A stretch of 64,000 bases of DNA from Terebella lapidaria (Eukaryota > Annelida > Polychaeta > Terebellida > Terebellidae): positions 41,341,219-41,405,218 of the forward strand of contig OX424560.1 of the NCBI GenBank assembly GCA_949152475.1, written 5' to 3'. Below, one piece after another: positions 1 through 11,772 of the stretch (within the stretch, counting starts at the first letter, position 1; the number at the start of each line of letters is the position of its first letter). The notes beneath the pieces were generated by a model. It was not told the origin of the DNA, made no database searches, and saw only the letters and a program-made list of their open reading frames with translations. Made by a program: the position numbers and the translations under genes.

Positions 1-190
1 CACAGTTTGTGCGAGTAGGGCTTCCTTCAATAGAGGATAGACGGTCGCGAATATTTTTGTGACTTCATGAAGGATCAGAGATATTGTAGAATATTTGTAA
101 AATTTGTACGCACTATATGTACACGAATATCATATGCTCATAAAAATTATGATGTATACATGTTATAATCAGTATTAAATAGGATATGTC

Positions 191-436
191 ATAAGTCCGC
201 TGGTGTTCATCCTGTATGTCAAGGACAGCCCTATCCACCCTAACAACCACGTACAGGTCCGACAGTTCCGTAACAACCACGTACAGGTCCGACAGTTCCC
301 TGATGACCTGGCATTGTGGACATCTCACAAAAAGACCAACTACTGTACTCCTGGCCTGCATAGGGCACTTGACGACCTCGAGCTCTGGTGCTCTCTCTCC
401 CACGGACTAAGGCCACGGACAACGGACCAATCTTAG
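191..436 (+). pseudogene. Non-LTR retrotransposon reverse transcriptase relic (copy 1)
   Basis: The frame through 191-436 reads SPLVFILYVKDSP, then PDDLALWTS, then LDDLELWC. This order resembles the region around the catalytic YADD/FADD box of jockey/CR1-like reverse transcriptases. The catalytic box reads F-P-D-D, and a 30-bp block encoding NNHVQVRQF is duplicated in tandem just before it, so the fragment cannot be functional. Nothing upstream or downstream continues the domain. The family assignment rests on these motifs only. Confidence 0.6.
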
Positions 437-2300
437 CAAATCACCCATGTAACACTGTATATCCCCATTGTTTCACGATGTGAATACTCATGTGTTATTT
501 GATCTTAACTTATGTGATTTCTTCTCCCTTTGTTATCTTAAAAAGGAAATTTTACTACCAAAATTGAATGTATTTCAGTGTATTTGACAAGTACTTTCAC
601 CATTTTTTTACCACCAGCAAGAAAATATTTGATCAATATAAAGAAAAATTATGTTTGATATATTACTACAGGCACCCGGACCCAGACTTTTTCCTCCTCC
701 ACCAGACCAAATCCGCATAAGTCTAGAAATGTCTTCCTGATATCAATGTAGAAAAAGCCGAATACCCCCAAGTCCCGCCCAAACTCACAACACCAGGACC
801 CTGGAAGGGGCTCCAGGGACCCCGTAGCAAGGGGGCAGGGATAACTTCAGATGCCCTGTGCACTTGACTGTTTTCAGTGAAATAGTCATGTCCAGTAAAT
901 TGAGAGGAGCTTCCAGGTGTATGATAGGTCTTCAAATCATTATACGTATATTGGACCTGGAGACAGTCCTATAATCATGCCCATGTAGGTATTTCCACTG
1001 TTAAAGCAGACGAAGTGCTTAGGTGGAAGGGAGCAATAATTCTTTGATTGCCATGTACGCTGTCAAACATTCAAAGTGCACGCAATATACATGTAGATCT
1101 ACATGTACTGCGCTGAACTTCAGTTTGTGAGTAGTGGGTCCTAATGTTACTATTTCAAGAATTATGTATGGTTGGAAGTATTGTGGCACAGTAACGCTTA
1201 GAGGGCAATGTGAGGCCTCAGGCCTGGAGGGCAATTTAGTGACCCGGCACAAGAAGTGTCATTGTGTCACAACCACTGTCAAACCATACATTATTTGTAA
1301 TCTAACATGGTTGTGACCATGTTTGGAAGCGTTTGAACAAATCATGGTGTCAATACGATTCAGGATGTGGTAAACCATTAACCAGGTAACCTGTCCTTGA
1401 AATGTGATCAAACACCAGTTTCATGCGGCATGGGGCATGCCGGTCTCACGCGCAAATGGACATACATGTAAAATGTAACAATTTCCGTGGGGCACTTTGT
1501 CAAGTAATATAACCATAAAACTAATGACTGAAATGCTAAGGGAGCTGTGCCGTCATCATGCTGGAATTATAAATTTGTCACATTTCAATTCAGCTATTCG
1601 AGCTTAAGGTCAATGGTAGTGTTTGAATCCAAAAATATATACATGTACCAAACTTACCGTGTTATTATTAAAACAGTGGAAGTGTTCATGTCACTTGGAA
1701 TGATATCAAGGCCTACATAAAATGCATGTATATTATTTAAGGGATATTTTCTGATATGTCAGCCAGGCGAAACACATTATATTGATGAGAACTCAATGAA
1801 AACACGAACTAATCGTCAAAACTGTGAAGTATTGAACGAAATGCGAATTTTTTAAACAAATGATATTTTGTAAAGAATGTACATATTTATTCTGCCATTG
1901 GTACCATATTCGGTGACGTACCCCCGTCTATATATTCCACATCGAGCGACAACAATGATATATCCAGACATATTGTCTATATGTTTTTTTGTCACTGTAC
2001 CTTCATTATGGTTCACCTTATTAATGAAAGATAAATCAATTCAATTCACTAGTCATGACCACCATTGGAACCAAAGAATAGTGAGAATACGTTCATTATG
2101 GTCGGTTACGGCAATTGGCGGGAGATACTTTGATCCACATAATATACGACAATCTACATACATGTATAGAGGCCTAGTTTTAGGACAAACGTCATATAGG
2201 AACGTCAATTAACACTGTGGCCTAGACATGATATGCAAAATTGTATTGCGGATGTCATAGGATTAGGTACGGTGATATAAGTACGTGCAGAGAACTGAAA
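437..2300. other. AT-rich spacer without a recognisable gene (copy 1)
   Basis: No convincing coding region is visible. It contains a perfect 20-bp palindrome at 1088-1107 (two TACATGTA arms around GATC) and a 10-bp inverted repeat at 1266-1275/1308-1317 (GTCACAACCA/TGGTTGTGAC). Short ORFs here show no domain or codon pattern that I can support. The same spacer recurs at 7152-9015. Confidence 0.6.
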
Positions 2301-2309
2301 GCAACGTCT

Positions 2310-2315
2310 TTTATT
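2310..2315 (-). promoter_or_regulatory. Polyadenylation signal AATAAA of KDZ-type gene, copy 1
   Basis: AATAAA on the minus strand, 86 nt beyond the stop codon at 2401. The distance and orientation fit the 3' end of the three-exon KDZ-type gene. The same signal is at 9025-9030 in copy 2. Confidence 0.55.
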
Positions 2316-2400
2316 GTGCAATATGCATGCAGGGAAACAACATGCGTATTTAGGAGTACATAGCGGTCAGTGATGGCGAAAAGCGAGAACGCGATTGTTC

Positions 2401-4904
2401 TCAGCGGCGGTGCAGTATCCAGGCGTTGCGACTATTCTTCACCACCCACAGGAAGAATTTCATGCGATATTGCGTCATGCGACGCACTGCGAATTTGAAG
2501 CGCCCCAGGTACACAAACGCCTGTTCAGCACTCTCAGTGTTGGTACCATGGATTTCCCTGAATCTGTCCAGACGTGGATGGTACCGGCATCGTGGGTTGT
2601 CCTTGACAGGATAGCACGTGAGTTGACGGTGTCGCTCACAATGCCAAATGTCCACGAGGAACTTGATTCGGTCCAGCAACCACTGGGCACCAGGATTGCC
2701 TTTTTCCCGTGACAGGTTCTGTAGGAATGGTTCCAACTCACAAGCACGATCATATCCGATGTACTTGTATCGTTCCGGGTCCTTCATGCAGACCCGGAGA
2801 AGCCACGCGAAGATTTGCGAGGGACTCTCACATGTATACATCTCGGAGATGTCAACAATGATGCCGCACGGACGCACCATGGCGAGGATCCCTGCAGTGC
2901 GGTCGTAAAACCGCTGGACCTTGTCTTGCTTCTTACAGCCACCCATCACCGTCATGTCGTCATTGTCTGGTATGTCCTGTGTGCTGGTGTAAACCAGGGG
3001 CGGCATACGACATGTGAACTCTTTTAGGGAGATGACAACGCGCAGCGGGTCGCGGTGTGGGGAGTGAGGTTGCTGATGCGATGGGCCAGGTGCAGGATCT
3101 TGTGGGTCTGGGCCAAGGGCGCGATTCTGTTGGTCTTGGGCTAGGCCGTGCGCACGATTCTGTCGGTCAGGGGCTGGGCCGGGTGCGCGATTGTCTTGGG
3201 CTGGGCCGGATGCGCGGTTCTGTTGGGCTGGGGTTGGGCTGAGTGCGCGATTGTTTTGGTCTGGGGCTGGGCCGGTTGCACGATTTTCTTGGGTTGGGCC
3301 AGGAGCGGGATCGTCCTGTGTTTGCAGGCGTTGATGGTCCCTGCAGTACCGGCTGGGTTTTTGCGTGCGCCCGCCGCAAATCGGCGAGCGGGTGCAACAC
3401 TGTACGATGCGCGGCATACCGAACTGCAGGCAAACGGACGTCTTGGGGGCTGCGCACATGGGACGGCGTATTTTCTCGTTGCCATCTATGGAGACGTACC
3501 CCTCAGCACACCCTTTCACGGAGCAGGAATGCGCGGCCCACTACAAAAACGATAGAAATGGGTAGTGAAGAAATAGTATGGTAGTTCTACTGTAGGATGT
3601 ACGTGTATGTGTATGCTGACTTGGTAAACTGGAATTGTTTATGGGAAGTGGCCTACCTTGTCAGGCACTTGGTTTATCCAGTCCATTACTTCCTCGCATG
3701 CAGTCTCAAGATCGCGACGTCTGCCTCTCGTGTCTAGGCCAATATTCACGCATTCCAGTAGGTCATTTTCCGCCAGGAAGTGGAGCAGGTGCCATGTGAA
3801 CCAGGCTTCCTCTACTCGTAGTTCGTTTAGATACCAGGGATGTCTACCGCTGCGGGCAAAGTCCGCAAGGTTTGCCAAGGTCATGGAGTTGACACTGCGA
3901 AACTCGTCGTTATACATTTCCGCACATGACTCAAATCCCATGTGGCCGAAAATGATTTGCCTGTGTAGTTGCTGGATGAGCGGCGTGGAGAACACAGTCT
4001 GGCTGGACATTTGCAGGAACGGTTGTTCGATGGCCGTTCTGTAGTAGGTCCTGTGGGATTCGCCAGTGTCACTTGTGCGCTCTTGGTATGAGTAATGGTA
4101 CGTGATCTTACACGTGTTGCAGCGCCTGTGATATAAAGCTGCAACAGTGGGTCCCTCGCGTGTGTAGACAATAGGAAATCCTGGTGCGCTGCGCGTCGTC
4201 AGTGTGGCTCTGCACCTGTGAGAAAAAGCGTATGGCATTCATTGACAGACGATGTCACATAGCAACAGCAGTGACGATAAAGTTGTACATGTAGCCATGG
4301 CACCTGCTCATATAGGACTAGTGGAACAAATTACACGCCAAAATAGTGCAGTACATGAGTGTTTTTTCTGTGTTGTTTAAGGGTTATGAAGTGGCGAAAT
4401 AACAATTTTGACCCCGTACTTGCCATCCTCGGGCATTGTGTTTGTGAATAATGTAGAGGTGAAGTTAATGGTGACAATTTTTGCAGGTGTACCCTTCTGT
4501 TTGACATGATCTTGAACTCAATAGCGGTCGTACCTGTTGCAAGTGGTCGTATTAGGAAGAAGCACGAGTGGCTTGATCGCGGATTTCGTGCCGTCGGTTC
4601 GCATAAATGCAATGAAGGCGTCTCCAGCAGGCCGCAGGAGTTCCCTGTTGTAGACACGTATTGTTTCATATGCCTGCTTACAGGAAGTGGGTTGACCGTC
4701 GAAGGCTATAACTTTTTTGGCTCTTTTGGACCCAATGAAGATGGGATTGTTGGTCCGGGTTACCCCAGCAGCACACTGTCGCACCACCGCTGCAACGTTT
4801 TGCCATCGTTTTGGTGTTCCTTCCGGGAAGTGCGCTATTGCGTGCAGCAGGTTTTGAAGGTCTATGAGGTCCATGCGAATTGACTGTAATTTGGTCGACA
4901 TCAT
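2401..4904 (-). CDS. KDZ-superfamily transposase-like protein, three exons (copy 1)
   Basis: The gene model is my own. Exon 1 is 4904-4534, exon 2 is 4215-3657 and exon 3 is 3540-2401. Introns of 318 and 116 bp have GT/AG ends (donors CAG|GTACGA and AAG|GTAGGC; acceptors CTCACAG and TTTGTAG). The exons sum to exactly 690 codons in one frame, giving 689 aa, and an in-frame TAG precedes the ATG. Residues 124-200 hold a Cys/His cluster (RRCNTCKITYHYSY) like the CxC modules linked to KDZ transposases. Residues 311-379 form a second Cys-rich module ending SRYCRDH. Residues 387-467 are a Pro/Asn/Arg repeat. The C-terminus has VRPCGIIVDISE, YDRACEL, FLVDIWHCERH and NTESAEQ, which matches the D...YD..C...D..H...E layout of the KDZ core; candidate acidic residues are D540, D574, D607 and E646/E649. 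KDZ proteins are DDE-type transposases or their domesticated relatives. The frame is open throughout, so the gene may be functional or co-opted. I saw no terminal inverted repeats around it. Confidence 0.75.
3053..3330 (-). repeat. Coding minisatellite in KDZ-type gene exon 3 (copy 1)
   Basis: Roughly ten-residue imperfect repeats of the type GPAPDQQNRA (about 30-33 bp each) sit between the zinc-binding module and the transposase-like core. The unit length keeps the reading frame. The tract is likely disordered and prone to length change. The identical tract lies at 9768-10045. Confidence 0.8.
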
Positions 4905-5057
4905 GTCGTCATCTGAACCCTAGAGTGCAGGGCAACGTATTTTGCATGAAATGGGTGATTATTGGTGTACGGGGAAGAGTGACATTTCAGCCAATGACAG
5001 CGTGCTCTGCTGCGGAGGGGTGTTTGATAGGTGGTCACTCGAAACTCAATCAACGAG

Positions 5058-6715
5058 TCGCTGTGGAAAGTCGCTGTGGAAAGCTATACCAGTAATCAGC
5101 TGTTGCTTTATTTCATGTTGAAGACAGTTAATGGCAATTACATGCATGGCTAATCTCCCAAGCAGACTGGTTATGTCCCAAAATCACATTTTGATTTGTG
5201 AAAATCATCCAAGCAGAGATGTCAAGCCTGTTTGTTCAGTGCCTCTTGCCAATAGCTACAAGACAGCATGGCACCAAGTCTTTCCCAAACACAGTTAATT
5301 TCTAAATGAAACCACAAAATTGATTAAATGTCAGTTCAGGTATTCTTCTTAAAACAGTATTAAAAGCACAAATATTATCATAGTATCAATAATTCTCTTG
5401 AATATCTGAATACCAACAGGCCATGGATTTTATGAAGACTACATGTATACCGAACAAAGCATTTTTGTTTGTACTAACCGTTGATCATGTTCATTGGTAC
5501 TTACCAGTAATTGTAGTACTGGGGAAAGGAGGGGTTTTGACCTAAAGGGGTTTCGACCGGGAGGGATTGTGACCGTATCCCATGGGCCTACCCGTCCGCT
5601 GATTATGTACCTATCCATTCTGGAATGTAACATATTGTATTGATGAATTCAATTGTTCATTTCATCTTACCTACAAAAGTCCCTAGAATAAGTATAATTG
5701 TATGGCAGTTGATAAGAGGCTAAATAAGAAGTTTATGGGAGGCCACGCCAAACCGCAATTGTTGCCTGATGGGATGGCCGCATTTTCTGAAGTGATACTC
5801 ACTTTCTAGTAAAGAAGTCACCGCGATCATTTTGTTCGAAAACATTTCCTCCCATACAATTTGTTTCTATGACTATGAACGTGACTATTGCCTGATGATT
5901 TGATTGATTTGACTAAATGGAATGATGACTATTCGATTTAGGAATGATGACTATTCGATTTAGGCTCGACATGTTGTTTGCCTGTATGAGAAATTGTTGT
6001 TCAATAAGGCTTTACAACAATTTGTTGTATAGCTTGAATTTTTTCTCTTGCAGATTGTTCAATTTGCACACGAGATATTGTGTCCATAGCATACAGTTTT
6101 CAAATCAGTTTGAACGTCGGTTATAATGTGTAAGGATATGAATGTCCGCGTATCGTTTACTGAAAAGAAGGAAATTGTTGCATGCAGTGTCGGCGACCGA
6201 ATAATTAGGTAGAAAGAATAAAATGGCAACTGTAAAATTTGGCGTGCAGTGGCAGTCTCCGAGATGGACGATTTTTGAATAGACGATGTGGGTGGACGAT
6301 CGAAAATGGACGATTCCTGCTTTATAGTAGACGATATGATGAATTTGTTTGTTTAGAAGGGTCATTTGAATGTTTCATGTCTGTTATCGAAATGTGACAA
6401 ATTGAACATAATTCGCACTGATTTGTTTGTATTTTTAACAGAACAGATGCCTTGTATTCACGGTTGACTTGACTGCTAAGGTTTCCTCGTCATGTGTGTA
6501 CATGAAGCCGTAGGCCATGTTTGCAAATGAAGCCATATTGTCTGGGCGGCCACTGCTGTCTCCAAGTGTGTTTTTTTGACGTACAACCGTATAATGAATA
6601 TCGACATACGGTAAACTTTTCAATACTAGATCACAAGCAGTTTTCAAGGACGAGGATCATTTCTTGATATACCGTTCAGCATATCACGGTGTCACATACT
6701 CAACGCATCGATGAG
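5058..6715. other. AT-rich spacer; start of duplication copy 2
   Basis: No gene is recognisable. Local features are a 13-bp direct duplication TCGCTGTGGAAAG at 5058-5070 and 5071-5083, a 22-bp exact tandem duplication at 5919-5962, and a spaced run of GACGAT words at about 6265-6335. Several ACATGTA palindromes occur. The short ORFs look random. Confidence 0.6.
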
Positions 6716-6905
6716 CACAGTTTGTGCGAGTAGGGCTTCCTTCAATAGAGGATAGACGGTCGCGAATATTTTTGTGACTTCATGAAGGATCAGAGATATT
6801 GTAGAATATTTGTAAAATTTGTACGCACTATATGTACACGAATATCATATGCTCATAAAAATTATGATGTATACATGTTATAATCAGTATTAAATAGGAT
6901 ATGTC

Positions 6906-7151
6906 ATAAGTCCGCTGGTGTTCATCCTGTATGTCAAGGACAGCCCTATCCACCCTAACAACCACGTACAGGTCCGACAGTTCCGTAACAACCACGTACA
7001 GGTCCGACAGTTCCCTGATGACCTGGCATTGTGGACATCTCACAAAAAGACCAACTACTGTACTCCTGGCCTGCATAGGGCACTTGACGACCTCGAGCTC
7101 TGGTGCTCTCTCTCCCACGGACTAAGGCCACGGACAACGGACCAATCTTAG
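6906..7151 (+). pseudogene. Non-LTR retrotransposon reverse transcriptase relic (copy 2)
   Basis: Duplicate of the fragment at 191-436, including the FPDD box and the internal 30-bp tandem block. It arose with the 6.7-kb duplication, not by independent retrotransposition. Confidence 0.6.
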
Positions 7152-9015
7152 CAAATCACCCATGTAACACTGTATATCCCCATTGTTTCACGATGTGAAT
7201 ACTCATGTGTTATTTGATCTTAACTTATGTGATTTCTTCTCCCTTTGTTATCTTAAAAAGGAAATTTTACTACCAAAATTGAATGTATTTCAGTGTATTT
7301 GACAAGTACTTTCACCATTTTTTTACCACCAGCAAGAAAATATTTGATCAATATAAAGAAAAATTATGTTTGATATATTACTACAGGCACCCGGACCCAG
7401 ACTTTTTCCTCCTCCACCAGACCAAATCCGCATAAGTCTAGAAATGTCTTCCTGATATCAATGTAGAAAAAGCCGAATACCCCCAAGTCCCGCCCAAACT
7501 CACAACACCAGGACCCTGGAAGGGGCTCCAGGGACCCCGTAGCAAGGGGGCAGGGATAACTTCAGATGCCCTGTGCACTTGACTGTTTTCAGTGAAATAG
7601 TCATGTCCAGTAAATTGAGAGGAGCTTCCAGGTGTATGATAGGTCTTCAAATCATTATACGTATATTGGACCTGGAGACAGTCCTATAATCATGCCCATG
7701 TAGGTATTTCCACTGTTAAAGCAGACGAAGTGCTTAGGTGGAAGGGAGCAATAATTCTTTGATTGCCATGTACGCTGTCAAACATTCAAAGTGCACGCAA
7801 TATACATGTAGATCTACATGTACTGCGCTGAACTTCAGTTTGTGAGTAGTGGGTCCTAATGTTACTATTTCAAGAATTATGTATGGTTGGAAGTATTGTG
7901 GCACAGTAACGCTTAGAGGGCAATGTGAGGCCTCAGGCCTGGAGGGCAATTTAGTGACCCGGCACAAGAAGTGTCATTGTGTCACAACCACTGTCAAACC
8001 ATACATTATTTGTAATCTAACATGGTTGTGACCATGTTTGGAAGCGTTTGAACAAATCATGGTGTCAATACGATTCAGGATGTGGTAAACCATTAACCAG
8101 GTAACCTGTCCTTGAAATGTGATCAAACACCAGTTTCATGCGGCATGGGGCATGCCGGTCTCACGCGCAAATGGACATACATGTAAAATGTAACAATTTC
8201 CGTGGGGCACTTTGTCAAGTAATATAACCATAAAACTAATGACTGAAATGCTAAGGGAGCTGTGCCGTCATCATGCTGGAATTATAAATTTGTCACATTT
8301 CAATTCAGCTATTCGAGCTTAAGGTCAATGGTAGTGTTTGAATCCAAAAATATATACATGTACCAAACTTACCGTGTTATTATTAAAACAGTGGAAGTGT
8401 TCATGTCACTTGGAATGATATCAAGGCCTACATAAAATGCATGTATATTATTTAAGGGATATTTTCTGATATGTCAGCCAGGCGAAACACATTATATTGA
8501 TGAGAACTCAATGAAAACACGAACTAATCGTCAAAACTGTGAAGTATTGAACGAAATGCGAATTTTTTAAACAAATGATATTTTGTAAAGAATGTACATA
8601 TTTATTCTGCCATTGGTACCATATTCGGTGACGTACCCCCGTCTATATATTCCACATCGAGCGACAACAATGATATATCCAGACATATTGTCTATATGTT
8701 TTTTTGTCACTGTACCTTCATTATGGTTCACCTTATTAATGAAAAATAAATCAATTCAATTCACTAGTCATGACCACCATTGGAACCAAAGAATAGTGAG
8801 AATACGTTCATTATGGTCGGTTACGGCAATTGGCGGGAGATACTTTGATCCACATAATATACGACAATCTACATACATGTATAGAGGCCTAGTTTTAGGA
8901 CAAACGTCATATAGGAACGTCAATTAACACTGTGGCCTAGACATGATATGCAAAATTGTATTGCGGATGTCATAGGATTAGGTACGGTGATATAAGTACG
9001 TGCAGAGAACTGAAA
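7152..9015. other. AT-rich spacer without a recognisable gene (copy 2)
   Basis: Second copy of 437-2300. It carries the one base difference I noticed (8746). No gene is supported. Confidence 0.6.
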
Positions 9016-9024
9016 GCAACGTCT

Positions 9025-9030
9025 TTTATT
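9025..9030 (-). promoter_or_regulatory. Polyadenylation signal AATAAA of KDZ-type gene, copy 2
   Basis: Minus-strand AATAAA 86 nt beyond the stop at 9116; duplicate of 2310-2315. Confidence 0.55.
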
Positions 9031-9115
9031 GTGCAATATGCATGCAGGGAAACAACATGCGTATTTAGGAGTACATAGCGGTCAGTGATGGCGAAAAGCG
9101 AGAACGCGATTGTTC

Positions 9116-11619
9116 TCAGCGGCGGTGCAGTATCCAGGCGTTGCGACTATTCTTCACCACCCACAGGAAGAATTTCATGCGATATTGCGTCATGCGACGC
9201 ACTGCGAATTTGAAGCGCCCCAGGTACACAAACGCCTGTTCAGCACTCTCAGTGTTGGTACCATGGATTTCCCTGAATCTGTCCAGACGTGGATGGTACC
9301 GGCATCGTGGGTTGTCCTTGACAGGATAGCACGTGAGTTGACGGTGTCGCTCACAATGCCAAATGTCCACGAGGAACTTGATTCGGTCCAGCAACCACTG
9401 GGCACCAGGATTGCCTTTTTCCCGTGACAGGTTCTGTAGGAATGGTTCCAACTCACAAGCACGATCATATCCGATGTACTTGTATCGTTCCGGGTCCTTC
9501 ATGCAGACCCGGAGAAGCCACGCGAAGATTTGCGAGGGACTCTCACATGTATACATCTCGGAGATGTCAACAATGATGCCGCACGGACGCACCATGGCGA
9601 GGATCCCTGCAGTGCGGTCGTAAAACCGCTGGACCTTGTCTTGCTTCTTACAGCCACCCATCACCGTCATGTCGTCATTGTCTGGTATGTCCTGTGTGCT
9701 GGTGTAAACCAGGGGCGGCATACGACATGTGAACTCTTTTAGGGAGATGACAACGCGCAGCGGGTCGCGGTGTGGGGAGTGAGGTTGCTGATGCGATGGG
9801 CCAGGTGCAGGATCTTGTGGGTCTGGGCCAAGGGCGCGATTCTGTTGGTCTTGGGCTAGGCCGTGCGCACGATTCTGTCGGTCAGGGGCTGGGCCGGGTG
9901 CGCGATTGTCTTGGGCTGGGCCGGATGCGCGGTTCTGTTGGGCTGGGGTTGGGCTGAGTGCGCGATTGTTTTGGTCTGGGGCTGGGCCGGTTGCACGATT
10001 TTCTTGGGTTGGGCCAGGAGCGGGATCGTCCTGTGTTTGCAGGCGTTGATGGTCCCTGCAGTACCGGCTGGGTTTTTGCGTGCGCCCGCCGCAAATCGGC
10101 GAGCGGGTGCAACACTGTACGATGCGCGGCATACCGAACTGCAGGCAAACGGACGTCTTGGGGGCTGCGCACATGGGACGGCGTATTTTCTCGTTGCCAT
10201 CTATGGAGACGTACCCCTCAGCACACCCTTTCACGGAGCAGGAATGCGCGGCCCACTACAAAAACGATAGAAATGGGTAGTGAAGAAATAGTATGGTAGT
10301 TCTACTGTAGGATGTACGTGTATGTGTATGCTGACTTGGTAAACTGGAATTGTTTATGGGAAGTGGCCTACCTTGTCAGGCACTTGGTTTATCCAGTCCA
10401 TTACTTCCTCGCATGCAGTCTCAAGATCGCGACGTCTGCCTCTCGTGTCTAGGCCAATATTCACGCATTCCAGTAGGTCATTTTCCGCCAGGAAGTGGAG
10501 CAGGTGCCATGTGAACCAGGCTTCCTCTACTCGTAGTTCGTTTAGATACCAGGGATGTCTACCGCTGCGGGCAAAGTCCGCAAGGTTTGCCAAGGTCATG
10601 GAGTTGACACTGCGAAACTCGTCGTTATACATTTCCGCACATGACTCAAATCCCATGTGGCCGAAAATGATTTGCCTGTGTAGTTGCTGGATGAGCGGCG
10701 TGGAGAACACAGTCTGGCTGGACATTTGCAGGAACGGTTGTTCGATGGCCGTTCTGTAGTAGGTCCTGTGGGATTCGCCAGTGTCACTTGTGCGCTCTTG
10801 GTATGAGTAATGGTACGTGATCTTACACGTGTTGCAGCGCCTGTGATATAAAGCTGCAACAGTGGGTCCCTCGCGTGTGTAGACAATAGGAAATCCTGGT
10901 GCGCTGCGCGTCGTCAGTGTGGCTCTGCACCTGTGAGAAAAAGCGTATGGCATTCATTGACAGACGATGTCACATAGCAACAGCAGTGACGATAAAGTTG
11001 TACATGTAGCCATGGCACCTGCTCATATAGGACTAGTGGAACAAATTACACGCCAAAATAGTGCAGTACATGAGTGTTTTTTCTGTGTTGTTTAAGGGTT
11101 ATGAAGTGGCGAAATAACAATTTTGACCCCGTACTTGCCATCCTCGGGCATTGTGTTTGTGAATAATGTAGAGGTGAAGTTAATGGTGACAATTTTTGCA
11201 GGTGTACCCTTCTGTTTGACATGATCTTGAACTCAATAGCGGTCGTACCTGTTGCAAGTGGTCGTATTAGGAAGAAGCACGAGTGGCTTGATCGCGGATT
11301 TCGTGCCGTCGGTTCGCATAAATGCAATGAAGGCGTCTCCAGCAGGCCGCAGGAGTTCCCTGTTGTAGACACGTATTGTTTCATATGCCTGCTTACAGGA
11401 AGTGGGTTGACCGTCGAAGGCTATAACTTTTTTGGCTCTTTTGGACCCAATGAAGATGGGATTGTTGGTCCGGGTTACCCCAGCAGCACACTGTCGCACC
11501 ACCGCTGCAACGTTTTGCCATCGTTTTGGTGTTCCTTCCGGGAAGTGCGCTATTGCGTGCAGCAGGTTTTGAAGGTCTATGAGGTCCATGCGAATTGACT
11601 GTAATTTGGTCGACATCAT
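9116..11619 (-). CDS. KDZ-superfamily transposase-like protein, three exons (copy 2)
   Basis: Exons 11619-11249, 10930-10372 and 10255-9116, each exactly 6,715 bp above copy 1. The splice sites, 689-aa frame, two Cys-rich modules, Pro/Asn/Arg repeat and KDZ-like core are all conserved, and the ORFs are identical in protein sequence. About 150 bp upstream of the start codon lie inside the duplication before homology ends at 11772, so the two genes share proximal 5' sequence but differ beyond it. Both copies can encode the same protein, giving possible double dosage if the duplication is real. The function is inferred from the KDZ family: DNA binding and strand transfer, or a domesticated role. 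Confidence 0.75.
9768..10045 (-). repeat. Coding minisatellite in KDZ-type gene exon 3 (copy 2)
   Basis: Duplicate of 3053-3330, encoding the same imperfect Gly-Pro-Ala-Pro/Gln-Asn-Arg-Ala repeats. Confidence 0.8.
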
Positions 11620-11772
11620 GTCGTCATCTGAACCCTAGAGTGCAGGGCAACGTATTTTGCATGAAATGGGTGATTATTGGTGTACGGGGAAGAGTGACAT
11701 TTCAGCCAATGACAGCGTGCTCTGCTGCGGAGGGGTGTTTGATAGGTGGTCACTCGAAACTCAATCAACGAG

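Larger units (their letters stand above)
1..5057. repeat. Tandem segmental duplication, copy 1 (left-truncated by window)
   Basis: Positions 1-5057 recur at 6716-11772 with a constant offset of 6,715 bp. I noticed only one base difference in the compared blocks (2031 G versus 8746 A, within AT-rich spacer). Homology stops at the same word (CAACGAG) at 5057 and 11772. A simple head-to-tail duplication would make 5058-11772 the complete second copy. The missing first 1.66 kb of copy 1 would then lie just upstream of the window and match 5058-6715. Near identity means a very recent duplication or a false duplication in the assembly. Confidence 0.95.
5058..11772. repeat. Tandem segmental duplication, copy 2 (complete 6,715-bp unit)
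   Basis: This is the full second unit if the duplication is a simple tandem one. Its first 1,658 bp (5058-6715) have no partner inside the window. The remaining 5,057 bp repeat 1-5057. The unit carries one KDZ-type gene and one reverse-transcriptase relic. Confidence 0.85.

Noticed and set aside
3141-3584. Plus-strand Gly/Leu-rich frames of 113-135 codons
   Set aside because: They are shadows of the Pro/Asn/Arg minisatellite in exon 3 of the minus-strand KDZ-type gene.
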